A stretch of DNA of 64,000 nt from Blastocladiella emersonii ATCC 22665. Taxonomy: Eukaryota > Blastocladiomycota > Blastocladiomycetes > Blastocladiales > Blastocladiaceae. Below, in pieces: positions 30,289 to 41,003 of the stretch. Each line of letters opens with the position of its first letter. Within the stretch, counting starts at the first letter, position 1. The translations under genes were made by a program, and so were the position numbers. The notes under the pieces were generated by a model that was given only the letters and a program-made list of their open reading frames with translations, did not search any database and was not told the origin of the DNA. Where the stretch lies: the NCBI GenBank assembly GCA_025594325.1, contig JANHCV010000008.1, forward strand, positions 744,001 through 808,000, given 5' to 3'.

Positions 30289-33200
30289 TTAGTGGTGGAC
30301 GAGCGAGAAGCGCGTGGCCGGGTCGAGCGGCGACGTGGGCACCGCGAGCTCCATGAACGCGAGCCCGAGGTGGATCCACGCGAGCCCGAGCTGCTCGAGG
30401 TTCGACGTCTCGGTCGCGACAATCTCGGTCGCGCTCGCGATGCGCGCTTCCGCGTGGGGCGTCGCGGGCACGTCGCGCAGGAGGTGCATGCGCGCGGCAA
30501 CGAGGTCGCGCTCGAGCGCGGCGAGGTCGAGCTGCAGGAGGTCCTGGTGGTCGAGCATGAGCATGGCCGTCGACTTGAGGCGCGCCGTGATGGTCTCCAT
30601 GGCGATGACCGAGGCCTCGGGCGCCGCGGCAATGAGCTCGGCCGACAGCGCCTTGGGCTGCGGGCGCCACAGCGACTGGTCGAGGAACACGCGCTGCACG
30701 TCCGTGTACAGCATGTTCCAGCTGCGGTCGGCCGACTCGGCGGCGCGGTTCTCGCCGAGCGACCACTGGAGCAGGCGCAGGTGCACGGCCTCGGCGAGCG
30801 ACGGCGTGTGGGCCTCGAGCAGGCGGACGGTCGCGGGCGACGCGACGGCGCCGGCGCCGGAGCGGTGCGCGCGGAGCAGGCCCTGGACCATGATCGACGA
30901 CCACACCCACTTGGACACGGCGTGCGATCGGTGCGTCTCGGCGTCAAACGCGGCCTTGACAAGCGACCGGACCGACTCCTCGGCGGCCTGCGGCTCGACG
31001 ACCATGAGATCGTCGGCGTCGCGCGGCAGCTGCTGCTCGGGAGCGGGAGCGGGAGCGGCGGCGGCGGCGAGGTGCGGCTCGATGAGGGCGACGAGACGCG
31101 GGAGGTCCTCGTTGAGCGACGCCTGCTGGGTCGCGTCGCCGAGGAACACGTTGGTGAGCGCGTCGACGGCGAGGTTGCGGAGGTCGACGGGCAGGCGGCG
31201 CACGTCGACGGCGAGCAGGTCCATGACGTGCTGGTACAGCTCGGCGGTGCGCACGGCCCACGGGTGGAGCCGGACCCACACGGCCTGCGACGCCTCCATG
31301 TCGCCGGCGTACACGCGCTGGAGCTGGACGAGGTGCGCGTGGAGCTGCGCGAACGCGGGCGCGGCCTTGGTCGCGTCAATGAGCTGCGAGACGTGCGCGT
31401 CGAGGAGGTCGAGGTTGAGCTCGTGCTGCACGAGGCACTGCGACCACATGGACCACGCCCACAGGAGGACGGGGAGCGCGGTCTCGGCGGACGCCGCGGA
31501 ATCGAGCATCGCGGCGGCCATGCCGGCCTCGAGCGCGCCGAGCAGCGGGTACAGCGGCACGACGACGGGCGGGATCTCGACCTTGGACACGCGGTGCGGG
31601 AGCGCGGTGAAGCAGTGCGACCGCTGCACGACGTTCATCTTCGACAGCTTGAGGTTCGCCGTCTGGTCAAAGACCGACTCCTGCGCGAGCTGCAGCTTGA
31701 TGAACAGCAGCACCGCCTTGGCGAGCACGTGGTTGTCGCGGGCGAAATCGGCCGCGGCCATGCGGTCGAGGAGCACCGCGAGGTGGTCCCCGCTGACGCG
31801 GAGCGGCGCGAGCGCGGGGCTCTGCGCGCGCCAGTCCACCCACGCCGCGAGGAGCGGGCGCCACTGGGCGACGTCGGCGCGCTCCACCAAACAGTCGGCG
31901 GCGGCCGCGAGGTGCGCGTCGGGCACGAGCTGCGACGTGAGGTACGAGAACTTGGCCTCGACGAGCGACGCGAGCGAGTGGTGCAGGAGCAGCGGCGGGT
32001 GCGGGACGATCGGGCCGTCCGAAACCGGTGCAGAGGGAACGGCAGCGAACCCGCTCACGACGGCGTGCAGGTCGGCCTGGGTGTTGTGCGCAGCGAACGC
32101 GACGGCGTGGTCGGCGTCGAACCCGCGCTGGAGCATGTCGGCGACGTAGTCGGTGGCCATGACGAACTCGCGGGCCGAGTGGTGGCCGGCGCGGGCGAAC
32201 CGGGCGAGCATGGACTCGCGCAGCCCCGCATCGCGGATGCCCTTGACCTCGAGCAGCTGGGCGAGGACGTGCTCGTCGCGCATCCACTGGCCGTCGACGA
32301 GCGAGATTTCGACACCGCGGTTGCGCATGGCGCGCGAGATCTGGCCGAACTTGGGGTCGAGCGTCATGAACATGCGGAAGTTCGGGTGCGGCTCGACCGT
32401 GACGAACTCGCCGTCGTCCGTCTGCCCGCGCTCGTTGATGAGCAGGTGCCGGTGCGCGGACGCCTCGAACAGCGGGTTGAGCCGGTCGAGGACCGACGGC
32501 GAGCACAGGTTGGCGTTGTCGAGGAGGATCCACTTCCCGTTCTGGACCGCGTCGAGCAGCACGCCGTCGACCCACTCGAACTTGCCCGCGACGCTCGCGA
32601 GCTGCTCGTACTTGGCGACGAGCCGCGCGTGGTGCGGCTGGTGGTCGGGCTGGCCCGTGGCGGTGCACACGTACGCGAGGAGGTCGGTCCAGTGGCGGAG
32701 CTGGTCCACCGTCAAATGCTCGGCGTGCGCGTACGCGGCGAGCTGCGCGAGACTCTCGTGCTCGACGTTCTGGGCGAGCGCGGGCGCGACGCCCGAAACC
32801 ACTGCCAAAACACGGCGCGAGTCGGCGGCGAGCGCGCGCATGAGCTGCTCGAGGCACCGGGTGCGGTCGACCTGCTCGAACCCGCCGAGGAGCTCGAGGG
32901 CGTCGACGGACGAGTTCATAGCGAACTCGACGAGCGCGTTGCCCGTGAGCGCGGCGGCCGCGCGGACGAGTTCCGTCTTGCCGCTGCCCGAGGGGCCGAT
33001 CACCATGGACATCCACCCGGCGTGCACGCTCGTGAGCAGCGCGTGCAGCGGGCGGAGCATCGAGTGCGGGACGAGCACGTGCTGGGCGGCGAACGCCGCG
33101 CCGGCGCCGGCGCCCGCACCGGTGGCGCGCGGGACGGTGACGCTGCCGACGGCGACCGACTCGGGGGTGACGAGCAGGTCCGGGTTGGCGGGCGTGAGGT

Positions 33201-36200
33201 CGGCGCCGGTGACGGCGCTCCACAGGGCCAGCGTCTTGGCGCGGTCGGCGTCCGACTGCATGCGCTGGAGGTACAGGACGTCGAGGAAGGCCGCGGGGTC
33301 CGCCGCGCCCGTCTTGGCCATGAGCTCGAGCCAGCGGAGCACGTCGCGGAGGTTGAACTCCCACGGCGACCCGGCCATGCCGAACTCGCGGGCGACCATG
33401 GTCTTGTGGTGGAGCTGCGAGTTGAACTCGAGCATCTGGCAGACGACGGCGTCGCCGGCCACGTTCGGGTGCATGTCGGCGACGATGGTCATGAGGTCGT
33501 GGTCGGTGAGGGGCATGACGTGGACCTGGGTGAACCGGTTGAGGAACGATTTGGGCAGGCCGCGGCGGCCGCCGCCCTCCTCGAGCGGGTTCTGCGCGCC
33601 GAAGATGCGGAAGTCGGCGTGCTTGTCGAAGCTGCGGTCGAGCTCGGGGAGGTACACGGACCCGCGGTGGTCGAGGCACGCGTTGAGGCCCTCGAGGACC
33701 GACTGCGACGCGAGGTTGAGCTCATCGAGCAGCACCCAGTCGCCGGCCTTCATGGCCGCGAGGAACGGGCCGTCGCGCCACGCAAACTCGCCGGCGGCGC
33801 CGCCCTCGACGGGCAGATCGCTGCCGAACAGGTCGATGAGGTCCGTCTGCTCGCTGAGGTTGATGCGGACGAGCGCGTGGCCCGACAGCTGCGCGAGCGC
33901 GGAGACGAGGGACGTCTTGCCGACGCCGGGGCTGCCCTCGAGGAGGATCGCCTTGGCGGGGATCTGCAGCGCGCGGAGGACGCGGAGGAGGTTCTCGCGC
34001 GACGTCGGCGCGTTGAGCGTGTGGCGGGCGGGCTTGACGGGGTGGCTGCCGTGGGCGATGGTGAAGGCGCCGATCCCGAACCGGCCGTCGGCGTCGACGA
34101 CGTCCGTCATGCTCTCGACGGCGGCACCAGTCCGCGCCTCGAGCTCCGCGAGGCACCGCGCGGCGAACGCGGGCGACTTGAGGCCGTCGAGGAGGACCAT
34201 GGCGCCGCCGTGCAGCACCGCGTTGTTGTGTCCGAGCTGCGGCGCGGACGCGAGGACGAACTCGGCCCACGCGATCAGGTCGCGCATCGAGATGACGCAC
34301 GCGACGTGATCGTGGCGGCACTGGTCCTTGAACCAGGTCACGTAGTCGAGGATGGTCGCGGCCGTGGCCGCGTCGCCGCGGAGCTTGGCGGCGACAATCT
34401 CGTGCAGGTCCGCGTAGTCGTCGACCTGGTCGGTCCAGATCTCGGTGAACCGGTTGCGGAGCGCGGGCGAGAGCTCCTTTTTCCCGTAGTCGCCGCCCGG
34501 GTTCATGGTGGCGAGGAACCGGAACGCGTCGACGGCCGTCACCTGCTCGACGTCGCCGCCCTTTTCGGCGATGAGCAGCGTGCGCGCGGGCTCGAGGATC
34601 GAGTTGAGCCGCTCGAGGACCGAGTCGTCGGCGAGCGAGATCTCGTCGAGGAGGAAGTAGTGCCCGTGCTTCATGGCCTGGATCAGCGGGCCGTCCTGCC
34701 ACTCGAACAGCTTCTCGTTCGCGGCACCCTCGGCGTCGTGGTCGCCGGCCGAACCGCGTGCGGGCCGCTGCGACCCGATGAAATCGGACGTCTCCGAGTG
34801 CTGGTGGCAGTTGACGATGACGAGGGGCGTGGCGAACAGCTGGGCGAGGACCTGGCACACGGTGGTCTTGCCGCACCCGGTCTCGCCGACGAGGAGCACG
34901 GGCTCGTGGTGCTGGATGCACGCGACCGTGAGGGCGAACAGCCGCTTCATCGTGTTGTTCCACACGACGGTATCGGGCAGCGCGCCGCGGAACTGGTCAA
35001 AGGTGCGGGCGTAGAGCGCGGGCGGGTCGATGACGATGCCCTTCTTCATGCCCTGCAGCACCTCGATGACGAGCTTGCGCTCGGCGGCGGACCGGACGCG
35101 CTCGCCCAAAATCATCCACCCGTTCTCGGCGAGCGCCTGGTACGTCTGGGCGGGGCGGTTGGCCCAGCGGAACAGGTCGCGGAGCGTGGCGAACGAGGCC
35201 TTGCCGTCGAACAGGCGCGACTCCATGCGGCGCTTGCGGAGCTCCTGGTACACGGCGATGATGGCCTTCGCGTACGACGGCGCGATCGCGCACCGGCCCG
35301 CGAGGATCGTGTGCAGCTCGTCGTCGGGGAGGTCGTCAAAGTGGAGCTCGAGGAACCGGTTGCGGAACGCGCGCGAGAGCACCTTGCGGCCGCCGTAGCT
35401 GGGCGGGTTCTGTGTCGCGAACAGCATGAAGTGCGGGTGCGGGCGGACGACCTGCTGGGTCTCGGGGATGAACAGCTCGCGGTTATCGTCGAGCAGGCGG
35501 TTGAGGGCCTCGAGGACGTCCGTGGGCGCGAGGTTGAGCTCGTCGAGCACGATCCAGTGGCCCTCCTTGAGCGCCGTCACCAGCGCGCCCTCCTTGAACA
35601 CGAGCTTGCCCGTGTCGTCCGACACGTAGCACCCGAGGTACTCCTGCAGGTCCGTGTGCTCGTGGTTGTTGATGCGCACAAACTGGTGGTGCGTGACGCG
35701 CGCCAGGTGCTCGATCATGCTGGTCTTGCCCGACGACGTCGGGCCCTGGATCAGCACCGGGTACTTGGCCGTCATCACCGACCGCGCCAGGTTGAGCAGG
35801 TTGCGGTGCACCGACGGCGTCAGGATGTACGCGGGCGGCTCGCCGGCGTACTCGTGCGGGCCGCGGCGGAGCCAGAACGACTCGAACTGCACGTAGTCGT
35901 CGGGGTTGGCCGGCGCCGGCGTCGGGTGCTTGAGCAGCTTGGCGTTGCCGCGCAGGAGCGTGGTGTGGATCACCTCGAGCATGGTGCGCTGCGAGGCGAG
36001 GTCGAGCAGCGTCAGGAACGTCATGGAGAAGCCCTCGAACAGCGCGCGGCGGAGGCCGAACATGGGCGCGACCGCCGCGACGAAACTCAGCGCGCGGGAC
36101 AGCGTGCGCAGCGAGAAGTGCGGGCGGGTCCCCGCGCCGTCGTACAGGCTCGACTCGGCGAGCCGCTTCGCGTCGAGGTAGAACTGGACGACGTCGCCGA

Positions 36201-39195
36201 CGACGTGCGGGTCGGCGTGCGCGAGCGTGGCGAGGTACGACCCGACGATCAGGGTGAGGTCGTCGAGGTAGTTGTCGGGCGACTCGACGTAGATCTCGGT
36301 GAACCGGTTGCGCAGGCCGATCGGCAGGTCGCGCTTGCCGACGTCGGTCGCCGGGTTCATGCATGCGAAGATGCGGAACTCGGGGTGCCGCGGGACCACC
36401 TCCTCGTCGCCGCGCTCCGTCAGGAGCAGCGACCCGTGCTCCTCGAGCAGACCCGACAGGGACTCGAGGGTCTCGGCGGACGCCAGGTTGACCTCGTCGA
36501 GCAGGACCCAGTCGCCCTTGCGGATCGCCGACACCAGCGTGCCCTCGACGAACGAGAAGAAGAGCTTGGCCGCGGACCCGAGCATTTTGCGGAGGTCGGC
36601 GACGCGGGCGCCGAACTCCTTCCAGTCCTGGCGGACCTGCGGCGGGATCGCCTTGGCACCCGCCGACGCGGCGTCGGCCTTGTCGAACCGGTCCTGGGCC
36701 ATCTTGAGCGCCTTCATGAACTGGACGACGAGCGGCTCGAACTTGGACTTGGCGTGGGCCTTGCGGACGGCGTCGAGGAACGCCTGGTTCTTCTTGACCG
36801 AGAAGGTGGCCGCAAACAGCGCGTAAAACTCCTCGACGAGCGGCGCCACGTGCGCGGCCATGGACGCGGGCTTGAACCCGCCCATGAGGTCCGACGACTC
36901 GGTCTGCTGCGACAGGTTGATGACGTGCAGCCGCTTGTGCAGGGTCCGGGCGAGGTGCTGGACGACGGTCGTCTTGCCGCACCCGGTCTCGCCGACGAGC
37001 AGGACGGGCTCGGTCATGGCGACGGCCACGGCAATGCGCTCGAGGAGCCGCTTCGCGTGGCCCGTCGTCGCGAACGGGTGGCGCGAGGACTTACGCCCCG
37101 CACCGCCGTGCGCGTGCGGCGGGAGCGGCAAGGCGACACGGCCGACGGCGAACGTGGTGTCGCCGAGGTGTAGCTCGGGCGCGTACTGGGTCGCAAAGTA
37201 GTCGCGTTTGGCCGCGGGCACGTCGAGGGCGTCGCACAGCACGCCGAGGACGCGGCGGCGCAGGTCGGCGTTCGGGATCATGCACACGAACACGTCGATG
37301 GCCTCCTTGAGCAGGGGCTCGATGACGTTCTCGTCGCGCGTCACGGCGTCGTAACCCAAGCCGGTGCCGGGCGCCACGAGCATCTGCGCGCGGTGGCACC
37401 ACTTGATCAGGTCGCGCGTCGACATGTACCGCCCGCCCGACTGGTACGACGAGCGGTACGTCGGGTCGTGGTAGAAGTGCGCGACCTGCTCGAACGCGGC
37501 GACGAGCAGGTCCGCGAGCGGCGCGAGCCGCGGGAACCGGCGCGCGAGCACGTGCAGGAGCTCGTCGCGGCCGAGCTGCGCGATGCGGACGTGGGTCCAG
37601 AGCGACGCGCCGAGGCCCTGCGCGGCCGACATGCGCGGGGCGAGGGTGAAGGGGTCGAGCGCAGTGGTCGCGAACAGCTGGAAGTTCGGGTGCGCGGCGA
37701 TCTCCTGCCCGCGCTGCGGCACGTACAGGGTACGCTTCTCGAGCAAGGGCACGAGCAGCGACACCACGTCCTTGGACGCCATGTCAATGTCCTCGAGGAC
37801 CAGCCAGTGGCCGTCCATGACGGCGCGCGTCAGGACGCCGCGCGACCACGCAAACTGGCCGGGCGTCGACGTCGCGACGTAGGTGCCGAGCAGCGTCTTG
37901 CCGTCCGACTGGTCGCCGAGGTGGATCTTGGTCAGGGTGGAGGCGCGGCCGAGGCGCGCGGCGAGGTCCTCGATCAGGCACGTCTTGCCCGAGCCCGTGA
38001 TGCCCTCGAGGAGGACGGGCGACCCGAGCGACGCGGCCATGGCGATGGCGCACATGTTGCGGCGCGTGGTCGGGGTCTCGACGAGCGTCGACACGCGGTC
38101 GGCGGCGGGCGCAGCGTCGGTCGGGAGCAGGATCCCGCACACGTCGACGACGTACGGCGACAGGTAGTCGGCGGTGACCGTCACGGGCTCGCCCGCCGCC
38201 TCAACCGCATGTGCGGGGGCGGGCGCGGCGAGCTCGTCCTGGAGTGCGCGGACGACGGCGAGCTCCTCGAGCGCGAAAAACGCGTCGGTCTCGGACACGC
38301 GGCGGACGATCGCCGCGCGCTCGGCGTCGGCGACCGCAAAGTACTCGGCGAGGATATGCGCGACGATCACGCGCGACCGGGGCGCGAGGACGGGCGCGTC
38401 GACGAGCGCGTGCAGCGGGTGCAGGTTCCACGTCCCGCGAACGGCGGGGACGTGAGCGAGCAGGCGGTGGGTGGCGAGGAGGACGGCCTCGATGTTGGCG
38501 TGCTCGGCGGGGGTGAGGGTGTTGGGGTTAGGGGAGTCGCCGTTCAGGAGGTGCAGGGCGAGGCGGTCGGTCGGCGGCGGGTGCGCGGCAAAGTAGCGGG
38601 CGACGAACAGGCGGGACTGCGGGGCGATCAGGACGATGGTCGCGAGCGCGATGCACGTCGACTCGTGCGTTGAGAGGGTGGCGAGGGAGGTCGGCGGCGC
38701 GGTGTCGATGTCCACGTCCATGGCTAGACGGAAGACCGAATTCGGGGATCAGCGACAAGATCTGTGCGCGCGCGGCGAAGGGTGCGTACCGTTGGCATCC
38801 TCAGATGCATCTCCACTAAAGCTCCGGCGGCGTTTGCCGGGAGCCGACTTGGCGGGGCTGCGCGAGAGCGACTCGGTCTGCGGGGAAGCGTGCACAATGC
38901 GTGCGACGAGGTCGAGGAGGAGCGGGCGGCACGCGGCGACGACGGCGCGGGTGAAGCGCGGGTCGGCGAGCACGGCGGCGAGCGCGGTGAGCGCGGCCTC
39001 CTTGGCGTGGCGGTCGAGCGACGGTGTTGGCTCGGACTCGGGGAAGAGGGAAGCGAGGGTGGAGAGGGCGTCATGGCCGCGGTTGCTGGTGACGGCGATG
39101 GCCGCCGCGGGGCCGCTGGCCGTTACCCCCGAAGCGGCGGCGAGGACGGCGCGGACGGGGCCCCGCAGGTCGAAGCAAAAGTCGACAATCTCCAT
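30289..39195 (-). CDS. MDN1: Midasin (AAA+ ribosome-biogenesis ATPase), C-terminally truncated
   Basis: Exon 1, 39195-38790, and exon 2, 38723-30289, are joined by a 66-nt intron (GTACGC donor, CTGAT branch, TCTAG acceptor); the join is in frame. The product has 2,946 residues, whereas fungal midasins have about 4,900. The N-terminal domain is followed by six AAA+ modules, with Walker A motifs GITGSGKT, GETGCGKT, GPTSSGKT, GETGCGKT, GSPGVGKT and GPSGSGKT at roughly residues 375, 715, 1130, 1415, 1730 and 2045. Walker B motifs include LLDEVNLA, VLDELNLA and LLDEISLA. Module 6 has LLDNANLC, as is normal for its degenerate site. A partial linker follows, ending at 'DPATRFSLVHH' and TAA. Midasin removes assembly factors (Rsa4, Ytm1) from pre-60S ribosomes using its C-terminal MIDAS domain, which is missing here. 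Either this is a damaged duplicate or the assembly is wrong at its 3' end. Confidence 0.9.
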
Positions 39196-39535
39196 GGTCG
39201 CTGCTACGCTACGCTGCGAACGGAGCGGGGCGTCAGGGACCAGCGGGAGGGAGAATCGGACTATAGTCGGGGAGACGCACGGCGCGTGAAGGGAAGGCGG
39301 AGCGGTCAGCGCGTGTGTCTCGTCGGGTCGGCGTGTCGTTGCGCTGTGCTGCATGCGAGAATGGTCATACCAGCCGGCGTCACGATGGCAGGGCTCGAGC
39401 ATCCTCGGGGACAGGGGACCGGGTGCGACGCGGCGCGGCGCGGACATGTGACGGCGTGTGATGCGTTGCTACGCCGCCGCTCAGCCTCTCGGCCCTTTCC
39501 CTGACCCTCACACGCAGCCAATATCCCGTTCCCGT
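39196..39535. other. Intergenic, midasin 5' flank
   Basis: GC-rich upstream region of midasin and 3' flank of the minus-strand gene beyond. The midasin frame is open upstream of ATG 39195, but the upstream ATG-initiated residues have low-complexity, non-midasin character, so 39195 was chosen. No other gene is seen. Confidence 0.4.
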
Positions 39536-40547
39536 TCACAAATCATAGGTGTATAGTGGGGCAGCGAGAACGACGAGGGAGGGACAGAATATCGACAGGA
39601 CGGCGAACTCGGCGCGCGTGCGCACGCTCGTTCCAGGGCTTGCGCTTGGTCTACACGGGTGAGGGAGAAGGATGAGATCGGGCCGCTCAGGCAGCGGCGA
39701 GTCCCGCAGTAGCGATCGTACGCGGACGGCCTCGGCGTTGCGGAACTGTTTGAGCGCCTCGAGGGCCGATCGCGGACTGGAACTCGCGGGCCAGCGGCCA
39801 CGGCCACGGCCACGATGCACTTGAGCCCAACCGGGCGCACACCGCGGCTGTCCCGACGCCTTGTTAGCCGGCGCCCGTGTCAGCGTTGTCAATTGGCCCG
39901 CGAGCAACACGACCTGCGCGACCACGGTGCGCGGCGACGGCGGCTCGCGGCGCGGGAGCTCGGCCTCAATGGCGGCCTGGACCGCCGTGTCCGCGGCGTC
40001 GGCGGCGCGGCGATGCTGCTCCTGCTCGAGCGTCTCGGGCGTGTGCTCGGGCAGCTCGGCGTGCACGAGCGCCTTGTACTGGCCCACGTCGCCCTTGAGC
40101 ACGACGAGCGCCATGAGCCGGTGCAGCGTGTCGGGGCGCACGAGCTGCTCGGCGATCCGCGCCGCCGCCCGTCGCGACGGCCTGGTCGAGCGTCGGCCCG
40201 CCCGCGATGAGGCCGCCGATCGGGTCCTGCGCTGGCCGCCGTTCGGCTGCGGGCACCGAGACGCCGAGGAGCGAGGTGTTCTTGGTCTTGACGGACGCGC
40301 GGACGCGCGGACGCCGCCGCCGACGAGCTCGTCGACGCAGCCGGGCGGGTGGTCGGGACACGACGTGTAGTGCGGCGACTGCGAGTCGACGGCGCCGCAC
40401 GTGCACTTGTCACCGGTGCACGAACCGCGTCGGGTACAGCGCGCGCAGCGAGAAAAAGGGCGCGACGTAGTCCATGGTGATGAGCAGCGCGTGCAGCTCG
40501 CTGCGCGTCGACGGGTGCGGCCCAGGCGGCAACGGCGCAAACAGCAT
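39536..40547 (-). pseudogene. Unrecognised gene with compensating frameshifts
   Basis: ATG 40547 starts 'MLFAPLPPGPHPSTRSEL' and 'MDYVAPFFSLRALYPTRFV', closing at a TGA near 40410. A Cys-rich segment follows in a neighbouring frame: 'CTCGAVDSQSPHYTSCPDH'. An 8-bp duplication (GTCCGCGC twice, about 40296-40311) shifts the frame; the displaced frame reads 'VKTKNTSLLGVSVPAAERR', then returns to 'RIAEQLVRPDTLHRLMALVV' and 'AELPEHTPETLEQEQHRRAA'. Helical C-terminal part. I do not recognise the family. Sequencing errors or pseudogene decay would both explain the pattern. Confidence 0.45.
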
Positions 40548-41003
40548 GGTGCGTGACGGTTGGCGACTCGGGGCCGGGCGGCCTGATGTTGCCAAAGGCC
40601 TGGCGGGCAGAATGCAGCAAGTCAAGGAGATCGATTCATGGGGGAGAGGCGCAGATGGTGGAGCGACGGGGGAAGGCGGCGAGAGGGGCGGAGCGGCGCC
40701 ACCGAGCCCCCCTGGCCTGCCCCCTGGCGGCGGCGCGGGCGAAGATGGGCCCGTGCGCGCACGTGGTGGCGCGGCGCGTCGAGTGGCGCGTCGCGTCGCG
40801 TGGCGGGGAAGCGGGCGGCGCGAGACATCACGCGGAGAAGGCGTGACGGCGCCACCGCGGCGAAGTGCGCCCACATGGTCCAGTCGGGCGGGCGGAGCGT
40901 GCAAACGGCTCGTCCGACCCGACCCGCCCTGGTGCAGCACATAGGCCGAGCGCCCCCGCCGCCGGTCCGCGCTCTTGCGCCCCTGTCCCGCACTCTGCCA
41001 TCC
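40548..41003. other. GC-rich divergent promoter region
   Basis: Lies head-to-head between the minus-strand gene above and the LRR gene at 41004. Strong purine/pyrimidine asymmetry, no stable ORF with family resemblance. Confidence 0.4.

Noticed and set aside
30292-37173. A plus-strand frame of about 2,290 codons opposite midasin
   Set aside because: It is the antisense of a GC-rich coding region whose codon bias removes stops. Its translation is a monotonous Arg/Glu/Val/Leu mix, while the minus strand has six clear AAA+ modules.
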